Shown: in pieces, positions 1 through 9,149 of the stretch | How positions within the stretch are numbered: the stretch's first letter is position 1 | How the letters are laid out: the number at the start of each line of letters is the position of its first letter | From: Chitinophaga pinensis | GTDB taxonomy: Bacteria; Bacteroidota; Bacteroidia; Chitinophagales; Chitinophagaceae | NCBI GenBank assembly: GCA_945865645.1 | Contig: CAMBEI010000024.1 | Coordinates: forward strand, 1 to 33,585 | Direction of reading: 5' to 3' | DNA: 33,585 nucleotides | The notes under the pieces: model-generated | Databases searched by the model: none | Told to the model about the DNA's origin: nothing | The model's input: the letters and a program-made list of their open reading frames with translations, nothing else | Position numbers and translations under genes: made by a program

Positions 1-323
1 GAAAACTTTTTATTGCGGTGCCTAATTACTATTGCGATGATGCAACTACTTATAAAGAATATTGGGCAGCCTATGATGTACCCCGTCATCTATATCATTT
101 TTCGCCACAAAGTATGGAAAAATTATTGTCGATACACGGACTAAAAATTATTAGTATTAAACCAATGTGGTTTGATAGCTTTTATGTAAGTATGCTGAGC
201 GAGCAATATAAATATGGCAAAGTAAGTATGATCAAAGCTATTTTTAATGGACTTATATCAAATTTTAAAGCATGGGGAGATGTGAGAAAATGTAGCTCGA
301 TTATTTATGTTATTAGTAAGTAG
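1..323 (+). CDS. class I SAM-dependent methyltransferase, C-terminal part (5' end outside window)
   Basis: The reading frame is open from the first complete codon (base 3), so this is the 3' part of a longer gene; the GTG at 18 is internal. The visible protein begins KLFIAVPNYYCDDA and continues with YWAAYDVPRHLYHFS. This is the post-motif strand and the loop after it in Methyltransf_11/23-type Rossmann methyltransferases found widely in Bacteroidota. The glycine-rich SAM-binding motif I would lie upstream and cannot be seen. The end (KCSSIIYVISK) looks like a natural C-terminus. The substrate is unknown; relatives are often found among surface-polysaccharide or lipid genes, which cannot be judged here. 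About 130 bases separate it from the convergent cyclotransferase gene. Confidence 0.75.
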   Translation, partial: KLFIAVPNYYCDDATTYKEYWAAYDVPRHLYHFSPQSMEKLLSIHGLKIISIKPMWFDSFYVSMLSEQYKYGKVSMIKAIFNGLISNFKAWGDVRKCSSIIYVISK

Positions 324-452
324 TTTTTTATAATTAAAGACTTTCCTGCCTTGAGTTGTGCGCTCTTAAAAACTTATATAATTAGTTTTATAAAATTTAG
401 AAGATTAGCTTAGCAAAGTAAGAACTAAAAATCTCAACTCGAGATCGGGTAA

Positions 453-1262
453 TTAATTTAATTTTAACTCAAACATCTTAGGCCATCGTTTCCCAGTTAT
501 AAGAAATTTTTTTGTTGAAGAATCATAAGCAATGCCATTAAAAAAATCCGTTCGGTCTGTTATTTTATCAGCAAAAAATTTTTCTTTTATGCCGGTAAAA
601 TCCATTTTGCCTACTACAAATCCGCTTGCCGGATCTATCTTAACAATAATATCTGATTGATAAATATTGGCAAAAACCCAGCCTTCAATATATTCCAATT
701 CATTTAAGTTATAAACCGGACTTCCATTTTCCGTTACACCAATAGTGCTCTTTAATCTGAAATCATCTGCATTTACAAAATATAGTTTTGCCGATCCGTC
801 GCTGATGATTAAATCGTTTCCGTTGTTGGTTAGTCCCCATCCTTCATAAGGCCATTTTATAGTTTTCACCGGCGTCTCAATATTAGGTACATCATACACA
901 TAAACTATATTATTCTTCCAGGTTAATTGATACAGTTTGTTTTTAAATATGGTAATGCCTTCTCCAAAAACAGAAGTACTGCCCATCATGTGTTTCTTTT
1001 CTATTTTACCGGTTTTATAATCTGTAATTCTTACAGAGGATGCTTCAAAATCACCAGTACTTTCATACAGCTTACCATTATAAAATTCGAGTCCCTGAGT
1101 ATAGGCACTGGTATCATGTGGGTATTCAGCCACAATGGTATAAGGGATAGCAGTTGTTTTTGCAGGAACAATTCCGGGATCTAAAGGGCCATCAGTATCA
1201 TCCTTATTTGAACAGGCTGCTAAAATAACCAATGTAAGAATAGCTGAATATTTTTTCATCAT
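453..1262 (-). CDS. glutaminyl-peptide cyclotransferase (plant/bacterial beta-propeller type), lipoprotein
   Basis: Predicted to convert N-terminal glutamine of peptides to pyroglutamate with release of ammonia. It belongs to the beta-propeller glutamine cyclotransferase family (PF05096), not the zinc-dependent animal type. Counting from the ATG at 1262, residues 1-16 form a lipoprotein signal with lipobox LAAC and Cys17, so it is probably exported and lipid-anchored. Family motifs seen: YTQGLE (54-59), FGEGIT (99-104), QLTWK (112-116), NELEY (187-191), FNGIAYD (241-247) and a final GKRWPKMFEL. The frame extends upstream to an ATG at 1310, but that adds a second hydrophobic stretch ahead of the signal, so the tandem ATGs at 1262/1259 are the better starts. 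It lies 80 bases after the saccharopine-dehydrogenase-like gene and may be co-transcribed with it. Confidence 0.88.
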   Translation of the reverse strand: MMKKYSAILTLVILAACSNKDDTDGPLDPGIVPAKTTAIPYTIVAEYPHDTSAYTQGLEFYNGKLYESTGDFEASSVRITDYKTGKIEKKHMMGSTSVFGEGITIFKNKLYQLTWKNNIVYVYDVPNIETPVKTIKWPYEGWGLTNNGNDLIISDGSAKLYFVNADDFRLKSTIGVTENGSPVYNLNELEYIEGWVFANIYQSDIIVKIDPASGFVVGKMDFTGIKEKFFADKITDRTDFFNGIAYDSSTKKFLITGKRWPKMFELKLN

Positions 1263-1342
1263 TTTTATTAAAAATATAAACAAAAATAGGGAACTGTTTT
1301 GTTGCAACAACCCTTGCGTTATAAAAGAATGTAAATATTTAG

Positions 1343-2470
1343 TTAACTGTTAACCCGTTTTTCTGTTTTGATGTAATGTATATTCCTTTCTTTTAAGTAA
1401 TTAAGCATAAAATTAAAACAAGGTTCATCTTTACCAAACAACTCAGGCGGAAAAACACCTTTTGCTGTAAATAGTTTTTCAATTAGCATATTTAAGGCTG
1501 CCGTACAGGTATAGCCTGTTGTGCGACTCATTGAGGAGGTTTGTGTTACTGTATCATATTCATCATATAGATCGTAACAAATCATTTTTTCGGTATTAAT
1601 TATTTTTATCTTCATCAGCGTAAATTCGGCTTCATTTTCTCCCAGTTTCCACTGGTCAAATAAAAGGGCTGAAGTAAATTGCAGAGGGGAAATAGATTGT
1701 CCTTTTAAATTTATAGGCTCCGATTTTAAAAATCCGGCTTTAATCAAACCCTGCATCAATGAAATATGTCCCGGGTAACGCAATGTTTTTTCTTTCATGT
1801 TGGGGATATGCCCCATAGTAAATAAAATGGAACGCAGGCCATCTGTATTAAAAGATTCGAGGGTGCCGACCTTTTCAAAATCAATGAGCTCTGCATCGCT
1901 TAGTGCAGGTTTGGTTAAAATATGACTGTTCTCAACATAACGGGCGGGCCTTGTGTATTCTTCAAGTACATCAATAGGAGAGAAAGGCGCTTTATATTCA
2001 AAAGGATAAACTCTTTTTAAAGGGAGTCCGCCTACCAGGCACTCAAAATTATTGATTGTCATCCGCTCATTATGATAACCTAAAATTAAATTACTCATAC
2101 CCGGCGCAACACCACAATCAACAATAGCCGTAACCTGATTCTCTTTGGCCAATTCATCTAATCCCAAAGCATTCTCGGGGAAAAAAGAAATGTCTACCAC
2201 ATTTTTTTTTGCGTTGATGATGGCTTCCAGAGTCAGATATCCCATAAAACCCGGTACGGCAGAAATTACAAAATCGAATCCCTTTAACATGGATTCGTAA
2301 TTGCTGTAATTACTCAGATCGATTTTGATGGTTTTTATGGTATTATTTTTTTGGGTAAGCAGTTGCAGTGCATGACCACTTACATCAAAAGAAGTTACTT
2401 TGTATTTTGCAACTAAATCCATAGCCATGGCACGTCCTACCATACCGGCTCCTAATATTGCTATTTGCAT
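1343..2470 (-). CDS. saccharopine dehydrogenase family NAD(P)-dependent oxidoreductase
   Basis: 375 residues. The N-terminus MQIAILGAGMVGRAMA is a Rossmann nucleotide-binding motif (GAGMVG, residues 7-12). It is followed by VVDISFFPENALGLDELA and VDCGVAPGMSNLILG, both characteristic of the saccharopine dehydrogenase / lysine 6-dehydrogenase superfamily. The C-terminal half carries the substrate domain (RYPGHISLMQGL, TGYTCTAALNML). Family members oxidise or form secondary amines of lysine (saccharopine, alpha-aminoadipate semialdehyde, piperideine carboxylate) or of polyamines; the exact substrate cannot be read from sequence. The ATG start directly precedes the Rossmann strand. About 255 bases separate it from the upstream peptidase gene, so it may have its own promoter. 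Confidence 0.82.
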   Translation of the reverse strand: MQIAILGAGMVGRAMAMDLVAKYKVTSFDVSGHALQLLTQKNNTIKTIKIDLSNYSNYESMLKGFDFVISAVPGFMGYLTLEAIINAKKNVVDISFFPENALGLDELAKENQVTAIVDCGVAPGMSNLILGYHNERMTINNFECLVGGLPLKRVYPFEYKAPFSPIDVLEEYTRPARYVENSHILTKPALSDAELIDFEKVGTLESFNTDGLRSILFTMGHIPNMKEKTLRYPGHISLMQGLIKAGFLKSEPINLKGQSISPLQFTSALLFDQWKLGENEAEFTLMKIKIINTEKMICYDLYDEYDTVTQTSSMSRTTGYTCTAALNMLIEKLFTAKGVFPPELFGKDEPCFNFMLNYLKERNIHYIKTEKRVNS

Positions 2471-2725
2471 AAATAATTTTTTTTAATCCTTTTAAAGGAA
2501 ATGATTAAATAAATTCCATCAGCCTGAGTCTGTCGAAGGCCGGTTAGCTAAATGTATTGCTCCGGCATTAACAAGATCAGGCAGAAACTTCATTTAAGCA
2601 ATGGACGCAGTTCCATTCATCATAATAGATATATAGGCTGAGAGCCTGTAGAAATGTGCGGATGTTGTTTTTATAATCAAACTTTATTTTTCTTAATCTT
2701 CAAAGTATAACTGATGGATGTCTTT
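2471..2725. other. intergenic region with small inverted repeats
   Basis: No gene is seen in these 255 bases between two minus-strand genes. They hold several short inverted repeats: GCCT...AGGC at 2522-2540, AATGGA...TCCATT at 2600-2617 with a six-base loop, and AGGCTGAGAGCCT at 2635-2647. None has a T-tract good enough to call a terminator with confidence. This is also where a promoter for the saccharopine-dehydrogenase-like gene would be expected, but no convincing -7/-33 pair was found. Confidence 0.4.
2522..2540. repeat. possible REP-like dispersed repeat fragment
   Basis: The 19-base string GCCTGAGTCTGTCGAAGGC is bounded by inverted GCCT/AGGC. From memory it resembles the CCTTCGACAAGCTCAGG-type motif dispersed between genes in many bacterial genomes. 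Only one copy is present in this window, so its repeat nature is inference. It is more GC-rich than its surroundings. Confidence 0.3.
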
Positions 2726-4882
2726 TTACTTCTTACTTACAAACTTTATTTCAGCAATCAAATTTTTTGCTTCAGCAAATTTATCAACTATAAACATGAC
2801 ATAACGGATATCAACCATAATGTTGCGGCAAATAGAGGCATCGTAATTAATGTCACTCATCGTGCCTTCCCAAACCCGGTCAAAATTTAAACCAACCAAA
2901 TTGCCATAGGCATCTAATGCCGGACTACCCGAATTACCTCCTGTGGTGTGGTTGGCTGCAATAAAACATACGGGCTGACGGCCATTTACACCCCATCTGC
3001 CGAAATCTTTTTTATTGTATAGATCAATCATTTTTTTGGGGAGGTCAAATTCATAATCGCCAGGAAGATATTTTTCCATCACACCATCCATATAACTTTG
3101 AAACTCATATTTTACGCCATCTCTGGGTTGGTAATTTTTTACATTGCCATAGGTAACTCGCAGGGTGCTGTTGGCATCGGGATAAAATGTTTTTTGAGTA
3201 AACGCATCCATCTGGGCCTGCATGTATGTGCGTTGTAACCGGTTAATATCAATCTGCAGTGAATTCAATGTAGGCGATACATTGGTTACATAAGTTTTAA
3301 AAATATCGGTATAAAGCTGCCCGGCAACATCTGCTTTAATAGCTGCAACAGCCTCAGCCATACTGCCATTAAGCATTTTTTTTATTTTATCAAATGAATT
3401 GAATGCCGTTTGGGAGTAGACCGATTCTGATAAAGCGGTAAATGAATTTCCTTTTTCTATCAGTATAGCCTTAAATGCTGGAGAAATATAATCCGCCTGT
3501 TGATCTTTACAATACAAGTCCATTAGTGATTCAAACAATTTCTGATCAACGGCCACATTATATTCTTTAAAAGAATCTTCTAATTTATTTAATACTTCTG
3601 CTTTGCGTTTAATATAGGTTTCCTCATCCTTTGAATATGCCGTAAGCAGTGAATTCATGTCTGCAGAAATACCCCATAATTCTACTTTCGGTATAATTTC
3701 ATTGTAATAATCACGTGCATAAGCATAGGGTTCAATGTCGGTATAAGCCTGTTTAAGATTTTTAAGCAGGTCCATATATGCCATATTCAGTTCAGGCTTA
3801 CTTAAAACAATTTTTTCAAAACTGTCTTCCTGCTCTTTTCTTTTGGCAACGGCATTTGTTTTTGTTAGTCCCAGTATCTCGCCCTGCCATTTTTTCCAGG
3901 CATTGGAGATAGAAGCATATTTTGCAGCGTATTGTATTTTTATTACTTCATCCTTACGCATAAAGCCATCAATAACTTGTAATGCTTTGGTACGAATGGC
4001 AATTTTTGCAGGATCACTTACATTAACTGTTTGTTCAATGGCACTGCTATGCAGGTATTCATTGGTACGGCCCGGAAAACCAAAAACCATGGTAAAGTCG
4101 CCTTCTTTAACACCATCCAAAGAAATGTGTAAAGCACGTTTTGGTTTATATGGTACATTATCAGCGGAATAGGCAGCTGGCTTATTATTTTTATCTGCAT
4201 AAATTCTAAACATCGAAAAATCACCGGTATGTCGGGGCCACATCCAGTTGTCAGTATCTTTTCCAAAATTACCAATGGAAGATGGCGGAGCACCAACCAA
4301 ACGGATATCCCTATATGTTTCAGTAACAAATAAAAAATATTTATTGCCATCAAAAAACGGGCGGATTAGCAGATCCTGGTAGGATTCTTTTTTTACCGAA
4401 GTTTTTAGGGCCGCAATATTTTTATCAATAGCACTTTGACGTTCCTTTTCTGTTAAGATGTTTGTGATGCCATTAAAAATGGCTGCGGTGATATCATCAA
4501 TGCGAATGATAAAGGTGGCAAAGAGGCTTGGGTTTTTTAACTCCTGCTCGTGATTATAGGCCCAGAAGCCATCTCTTATATAATTATTTTGTATAGAAGA
4601 ATGATTTTGTATGGCATCAAATCCACAATGGTGATTGCTTAACAGTAAACCCTTATCAGAAATAACTTCGGCTGTACAAAAACCACCAAAACTAACAATG
4701 GCGTCTTTTAAACTGCCTTTGCTGATATTATAAATGTCGGCGGCATTAATTTTCATGCCCATGCGCTTCATTTCTTTTTCATTAAGAGATTGCAGTAACT
4801 GGGGTAACCACATGCCCTCTTCGGCAAAACCCTTGTAAAAAATAGAAATACTGATGAGTAATAGCAGACAATATTTTTTCAT
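2726..4882 (-). CDS. dpp11: S46 family serine dipeptidyl peptidase, DPP11-like (Asp/Glu-specific)
   Basis: Exported serine peptidase that removes dipeptides from peptide N-termini in the periplasm, feeding peptide catabolism. Its 718 residues match family length. Residues 1-20 are a Sec signal peptide ending near GFA. Catalytic residues are visible: His85 in SNHHCG, Asp221 in HTGDFSMF, and Ser651 in GGNSGSP. Eighteen residues after the serine there is an arginine (R669, in NFDRVWEG). In the P. gingivalis enzymes this spacing (Ser655/Arg673) defines DPP11 with Asp/Glu at P1, while DPP7 has glycine there. The acidic specificity is therefore inferred from one residue. TTTG lies four bases upstream of the ATG, suggesting a very short or absent 5' leader. 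The region between (about 120-480) is the helical domain that caps the site. Confidence 0.92.
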   Translation of the reverse strand: MKKYCLLLLISISIFYKGFAEEGMWLPQLLQSLNEKEMKRMGMKINAADIYNISKGSLKDAIVSFGGFCTAEVISDKGLLLSNHHCGFDAIQNHSSIQNNYIRDGFWAYNHEQELKNPSLFATFIIRIDDITAAIFNGITNILTEKERQSAIDKNIAALKTSVKKESYQDLLIRPFFDGNKYFLFVTETYRDIRLVGAPPSSIGNFGKDTDNWMWPRHTGDFSMFRIYADKNNKPAAYSADNVPYKPKRALHISLDGVKEGDFTMVFGFPGRTNEYLHSSAIEQTVNVSDPAKIAIRTKALQVIDGFMRKDEVIKIQYAAKYASISNAWKKWQGEILGLTKTNAVAKRKEQEDSFEKIVLSKPELNMAYMDLLKNLKQAYTDIEPYAYARDYYNEIIPKVELWGISADMNSLLTAYSKDEETYIKRKAEVLNKLEDSFKEYNVAVDQKLFESLMDLYCKDQQADYISPAFKAILIEKGNSFTALSESVYSQTAFNSFDKIKKMLNGSMAEAVAAIKADVAGQLYTDIFKTYVTNVSPTLNSLQIDINRLQRTYMQAQMDAFTQKTFYPDANSTLRVTYGNVKNYQPRDGVKYEFQSYMDGVMEKYLPGDYEFDLPKKMIDLYNKKDFGRWGVNGRQPVCFIAANHTTGGNSGSPALDAYGNLVGLNFDRVWEGTMSDINYDASICRNIMVDIRYVMFIVDKFAEAKNLIAEIKFVSKK

Positions 4883-4995
4883 TGTACAAATTTTAATTCT
4901 GCAATTTAAGTAATTAAAAATGCTTTCGTTGAGTCAGGATAATTTATTGTGGACTTAATGATCATTTTTTAACCCTTTATTAGCATCCATGGACT

Positions 4996-5003
4996 TATTT
5001 TTG
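4996..5003 (+). promoter_or_regulatory. candidate -7 element (TANNTTTG) for the DUF4197 gene
   Basis: TATTTTTG matches the Bacteroidetes -7 consensus and lies 18 bases before the ATG at 5022. No clear -33 TTTG is present at the right spacing. Such octamers occur by chance in AT-rich DNA, so this is tentative. Confidence 0.3.
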
Positions 5004-5021
5004 TTGTATATTAAATAAAAA

Positions 5022-5747
5022 ATGATGAAAAAATATATCGGCATAATCGCCCTCTTTTTTTTTAGTTTTCAGACTGTAACGGCACAAGAGATTAAAAAAT
5101 TATTTGAAAAAAAAATGCAGATTGTATCTCCAACATCTTTAACGCCTAGTAATGATGATATTATTAATGGATTAAAGGAAGCACTTCGTCTGGGAGCCGA
5201 TAGTAGCAGCAAAAAATTAAGTCAACTTGATGGTTTTTTTGGAGATGCGGCTATAAAAATATTAATGCCTGAAGAAGCTAAAAAAATGGAACGTACACTG
5301 CGTAATGTTGGCATGGGGGGGGTCGTAGATAAAGCCATCCTTTCTATGAACCGGGCTGCCGAAAATGCTGTAAATGGAATAGGGAGTATCTTCTTTAATG
5401 CCATAAAACAAATGAGTATTACAGATGGGCTACAGATTTTGCGTGGCGGCGATTTTGCTGCAACAGATTATTTAAAATCCACCACAACCAAAGAACTTTC
5501 CGAAAAATTTAAACCCATTATTGAAGCATCATTATTAAAGGTAGATGCTACTAAATATTGGAAAGATGTTTTTACTGCTTATAACCGATTTTCTAACAAA
5601 TCCGTAAATTCGGATCTTACTAAATATGTTACAGACAAAGCATTAAGCGGCTTGTTTTATAATATAGGGATGGAAGAACAAAATATTCGTAAAAACCCCG
5701 CAGCACAGTTAACAGATGCTATTAAGAAGGTGTTTGGTGTAAAGTAA
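5022..5747 (+). CDS. DUF4197 domain-containing exported protein
   Basis: 241 residues with a cleavable Sec signal (MMKKYIGIIALFFFSFQTVTAQ, cut after TAQ). The mature part is a single DUF4197 domain recognised by GLKEALRLGADSSSKKLSQ, DGFFGDAAIKILMPEEA, SMNRAAENAV, and a C-terminal DALSGLF-like segment (TDKALSGLFYNIG). The family is widespread in Gram-negative bacteria and is predicted to be periplasmic and all-helical; no biochemical function is established to my knowledge. The gene stands alone between a divergent peptidase gene and a downstream hairpin. It carries a run of eight G at 5315-5322, in frame, unusual in this AT-rich background. The second ATG (5025) is an equally possible start. 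Confidence 0.88.
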   Translation: MMKKYIGIIALFFFSFQTVTAQEIKKLFEKKMQIVSPTSLTPSNDDIINGLKEALRLGADSSSKKLSQLDGFFGDAAIKILMPEEAKKMERTLRNVGMGGVVDKAILSMNRAAENAVNGIGSIFFNAIKQMSITDGLQILRGGDFAATDYLKSTTTKELSEKFKPIIEASLLKVDATKYWKDVFTAYNRFSNKSVNSDLTKYVTDKALSGLFYNIGMEEQNIRKNPAAQLTDAIKKVFGVK

Positions 5748-6047
5748 TTATTAAGTATTTTTACACATAAATTGCCACTCCGTAGAAACGGAGTGACTTT
5801 TAACGATTGCTTGCTATATGAAAAATTTTAATTTCTTTCTTTGCTGAATGGTTCAGCGTGATGGCCAATTAATGATTGATTGCTTCCTTTAGTGGTTATT
5901 TGCTTTATGAATTAACCATCTTTGTATCACAAAACTAAGTTGGGTATTTTTATATACCTAATCAACTTAATGTTAATTCTATTATGCTAAAAGTATTTTA
6001 AATTAATTTAATCCTTTGACAGTAGAGCATTACAGTAAAATGAGTTT
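5748..6047. other. 300-base gene-free region
   Basis: No coding region is seen. The left part holds a hairpin (5776-5795, listed separately). The remainder is AT-rich with scattered TTTG words (for example CATCTTTG near 5930, one mismatch from the -7 consensus) that could serve the downstream gene at 6048, but no complete -33/-7 pair stands out. Confidence 0.4.
5776..5795 (+). terminator. hairpin downstream of DUF4197 gene, possible terminator or REP-like palindrome
   Basis: CACTCCG, loop TAGAAA, CGGAGTG: a perfect 7-bp stem 29 bases after the DUF4197 stop. It is followed only by ACTTTTAACG, so the T-tract is weak. It may be a terminator or a member of a dispersed palindrome family; no second copy is in the window. 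Confidence 0.4.
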
Positions 6048-7598
6048 ATGATGTCCAACCGCTCAGCCGACATATTATTTCAACTGATTCAGTCGCTCGA
6101 AAAAGCGGAAAAGCGGCATTTTAAGCTTTATATAAAGAGAAGTTCATCCAGAGAAGATCTTAAGATTATACAACTTTTTGATGCGATTGATAAATCAAAA
6201 GACTACGTTGAGAAACAAGTAATAAAAAAACTACCGTATATTGAAAAGCCCCAGTTTGCTAATTTAAAAGCACATTTGTATAAAGAATTACTCGCTAGTC
6301 TACGATTATTAAAAAGCACAGAAAGCATCGATTTGCAATTGCACGAACAATTAGATTATGCCCGCATTCTTTACAATAAAGGATTATTTCTGCAGAGTTT
6401 AAAAATTTTGGAAAAAGTGAAGGATCTGGCTAAAACGTATCATCAGGAAAGTTTTTTAATACAGGTCATTTCGTTAGAAAAGAAAATAGAAACCCTTCAT
6501 ATCACCAGAAGTGGTGAAAATGCAGCAATCCGGTTAACACAGGAAGCGAATGATGTAAATGAGCAGCGTACCAGTATTACAGCCTTATCTAATTTGGCGC
6601 TGCAATTATATCAGTGGTATGTAAAACATGGTCATGCCCGAAATGAAAAAGATGAAAAAGGGGTGAAACAGTTTTTTAAACAAAATCTGCAGATAGGTAT
6701 AAAAAAAATAAACGGGTTTTATGAACGGATGTATTTGTATCAAAGTTATTGCTGGTATGCTTTTATTCGTCAGGATTTTTTAATGTATTATCGCAACAGT
6801 AAAAAATGGGTTGAACTTTTTAATGATGAGCCTCTTATGATTTCTGTAGAAACTGGTCATTATATCAAGGGCATGCATAACTTATTAACAGCAAATTTCA
6901 ATTTAAGAAACTACAAGCAGTTCGATAATTATTTATTTGAATTCGAAAAATTTACTTTAACCAAAGCTGCCAAACAACATGATAATTTTAGGATGCAGTC
7001 TTTTGTGTATTTAACTAGTGCTAAAATAAATAAGCATTTAATGAAGGGGTCGTTTAGCGAAGGCATAAAACTAATGCCAGTTATTAAACAAGGGTTAGAT
7101 GAATTTTCATTATATATTGATAGGCACAGGGTGCTAGTAGTGCAATACAAAATGGCTTTGTTATATTTTGGAAATGGTAATTATGAATTGTCTATCGATC
7201 ACCTGCAACAGATTATCAATGGTCCGATGGATATTCGCATAGACCTACAGTGCTATGCTCGCCTGCTTCACCTTATGGCACATTTTGAACTTAATAATAA
7301 TGCTATTATAGAATCGTTGATTAAATCGGTTTTTAGGTTTATGTCGCGTATGGAAAACATGACTATAGTAGAGGAAGAGATGTTTAAATTTTTGCGCAAT
7401 AATGTGTTTGAATCAGCAGAAAAATTAAAACCCGGGTTAAAAAAATTATTACATACCATCAAGCAGTTTGAAAAAAATCGCTATGAAACTAGGGTGTTTT
7501 CTTATCTTGATATTATAAGTTGGGTAGAAAGTAAAGTATATGATATGCCGATGAGTGCAGTGGTAAATGAAAAATATATGAATAGCAGACACCACTAA
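6048..7598 (+). CDS. conserved helical-repeat (TPR-like) protein of Bacteroidota, function unknown
   Basis: 516 residues, no signal peptide, predicted almost wholly alpha-helical. I recognise the architecture as a conserved Chitinophagaceae-type tetratricopeptide-like protein. The N-terminus SADILFQLIQSLEKAEKRHFKLY is followed by repeated helix pairs (LDYARILYNKGLFLQSLKIL, residues ~105-125; MALLYFGNGNYELSIDHLQQ, ~370-390). The C-terminus is well conserved (RMENMTIVEEEMFKFLRN, then KNRYETRVFSYLDIISWVES). It likely serves as a cytoplasmic scaffold, but no partner is visible in the neighbourhood and I assign no function. Start is ambiguous by one codon (tandem ATGs at 6048/6051). The gene converges on lpdA. 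Confidence 0.7.
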   Translation: MMSNRSADILFQLIQSLEKAEKRHFKLYIKRSSSREDLKIIQLFDAIDKSKDYVEKQVIKKLPYIEKPQFANLKAHLYKELLASLRLLKSTESIDLQLHEQLDYARILYNKGLFLQSLKILEKVKDLAKTYHQESFLIQVISLEKKIETLHITRSGENAAIRLTQEANDVNEQRTSITALSNLALQLYQWYVKHGHARNEKDEKGVKQFFKQNLQIGIKKINGFYERMYLYQSYCWYAFIRQDFLMYYRNSKKWVELFNDEPLMISVETGHYIKGMHNLLTANFNLRNYKQFDNYLFEFEKFTLTKAAKQHDNFRMQSFVYLTSAKINKHLMKGSFSEGIKLMPVIKQGLDEFSLYIDRHRVLVVQYKMALLYFGNGNYELSIDHLQQIINGPMDIRIDLQCYARLLHLMAHFELNNNAIIESLIKSVFRFMSRMENMTIVEEEMFKFLRNNVFESAEKLKPGLKKLLHTIKQFEKNRYETRVFSYLDIISWVESKVYDMPMSAVVNEKYMNSRHH

Positions 7599-7707
7599 CA
7601 ATTATTAAACTTTACTCAATAATTAGTTGTTATTATACTTTATAATTACTGTGGATGTTATTTTTTTTAACTAAGTACAATTGCTTAATCAAAATTACTT
7701 CGTTAAT

Positions 7708-9096
7708 TTAAACATCTATTGCCTCGCCATAAGCTACTGCAGTTGCTTCTTTCATGCCTTCACTCATGGTAGGATGGGGGTGAACCGAATTTAGTATTTC
7801 GTGTGCAGTCGTTTCCAGTTTGCGTGCAACTACGGCTTCAGCAATCATTTCGGTTACATTCATTCCAATCATATGACAGCCTAAAAATTCGCCATATTTA
7901 GCATCGTAAATAACTTTTACAAAACCATCTGTAGCACTTGCTGCGCTTGCCTTGCCACTTGCCATAAATGGGAATTTACCTACTTTTACTTCATAGCCTG
8001 CATCCTTAGCTGCTTTTTCTGTATAGCCTACACTGGCAATTTCAGGACTGCAATACGTACATCCTGGTATATTATTATAATCTATTGGTTCGGGATGGTG
8101 ACCACTTAAATGTTCGGCTGCATTTATACCTTCTTTGGCGGCTACATGTGCAAGTGCTTGTCCGGGTGTACAATCCCCAATGGCATAAATACCAGCTACA
8201 TTAGTTTGCCCATTTGTATCAACTATAATCTTTCCTTTTTCTGTTTTAATTCCTAATGCTTCCAATCCAATATTTTCAATATTAGCTATTACGCCAACGG
8301 CACTTAATAAAATGTCGGCTTCTAAAACTACTTCACCCTCTTCTGTTTTTACTGTAGCTTTTACCCCGGTACCGCTAGTATCTACCTTGATTACTTCGGC
8401 ACTGGTCATGATGGTCATACCTTGTTTTCTAAATTGTCTTTCTAGTTCTTTGCTAATGTCTTCATCTTCAACCGGAACTATCCTTGGCATAAACTCTACC
8501 ATAGTAATTTTAGTTCCCATACTGTTGTAGAAATAAGCAAACTCGCTACCAATAGCACCGCTGCCACAAATTATCATGCTTTTGGGCTGACCAGTTAACA
8601 CCATTGCATCGCGATAATTAATAATTTTTTTATTATCGATAGGCATGACAGGTAATTCTCTAGCCCTACCACCAGTGGCAATTACAATTTTTTTTGCTTC
8701 TAGTATTTGCTTGTTGCCATCGACTGCAGTCACTTCCAGTTTAGTAGCGGCAATTAGTTTGCCATTACCCATAATAACTTCAATTTTATTTTTCTTCATT
8801 AAAAACTGAATTCCCTTGCTCATTTTATCGGCCACGCCCCGGCTGCGGTTTACTACCGCAACAAAATTAGCTGTAGGGTTTTTTACATTAATACCATAGT
8901 TTAATGCATGTTTTGCATACTCATATACTTGTGCACTTTTTAATAAAGCTTTTGTCGGAATACAACCCCAGTTAAGGCAGATACCTCCAAGGGCTTCACG
9001 TTCTACAATGGCCACTTTTTTACCTAACTGACTAGCTCTTATTGCCGCAGGATAACCGCCAGGGCCACTTCCAAGTACTATTAAATCGTATACCAT
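7708..9096 (-). CDS. lpdA: dihydrolipoyl dehydrogenase (E3)
   Basis: FAD-dependent E3 component that reoxidises dihydrolipoamide of pyruvate and 2-oxoacid dehydrogenase complexes and/or the glycine cleavage system, passing electrons to NAD+. Its 462 residues are typical. FAD-binding GSGPGG lies at residues 9-14, the redox-active disulfide GGICLNWGCIPTK gives Cys40 and Cys45, the NAD-binding segment is GSGAIGSEFAYF, the second FAD motif is YAIGDCTPG, and the C-terminal catalytic pair is His441/Glu446 in HPHPTMSE. No E1/E2 gene is nearby, so it probably serves several complexes. A well-spaced promoter precedes it (9150-9181). Confidence 0.97.
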   Translation of the reverse strand: MVYDLIVLGSGPGGYPAAIRASQLGKKVAIVEREALGGICLNWGCIPTKALLKSAQVYEYAKHALNYGINVKNPTANFVAVVNRSRGVADKMSKGIQFLMKKNKIEVIMGNGKLIAATKLEVTAVDGNKQILEAKKIVIATGGRARELPVMPIDNKKIINYRDAMVLTGQPKSMIICGSGAIGSEFAYFYNSMGTKITMVEFMPRIVPVEDEDISKELERQFRKQGMTIMTSAEVIKVDTSGTGVKATVKTEEGEVVLEADILLSAVGVIANIENIGLEALGIKTEKGKIIVDTNGQTNVAGIYAIGDCTPGQALAHVAAKEGINAAEHLSGHHPEPIDYNNIPGCTYCSPEIASVGYTEKAAKDAGYEVKVGKFPFMASGKASAASATDGFVKVIYDAKYGEFLGCHMIGMNVTEMIAEAVVARKLETTAHEILNSVHPHPTMSEGMKEATAVAYGEAIDV

Positions 9097-9149
9097 ACTG
9101 TTATTTTAGATTGATAGATTAAGTTCTCCCGCTTTTTGCAGATAGGGTG

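Noticed and set aside
7600..7624. AATTATT / AATAATT inverted repeat after the helical-repeat gene as a terminator
   Set aside because: The stem is pure A/T with an 11-base loop and no T-tract; too weak to call.
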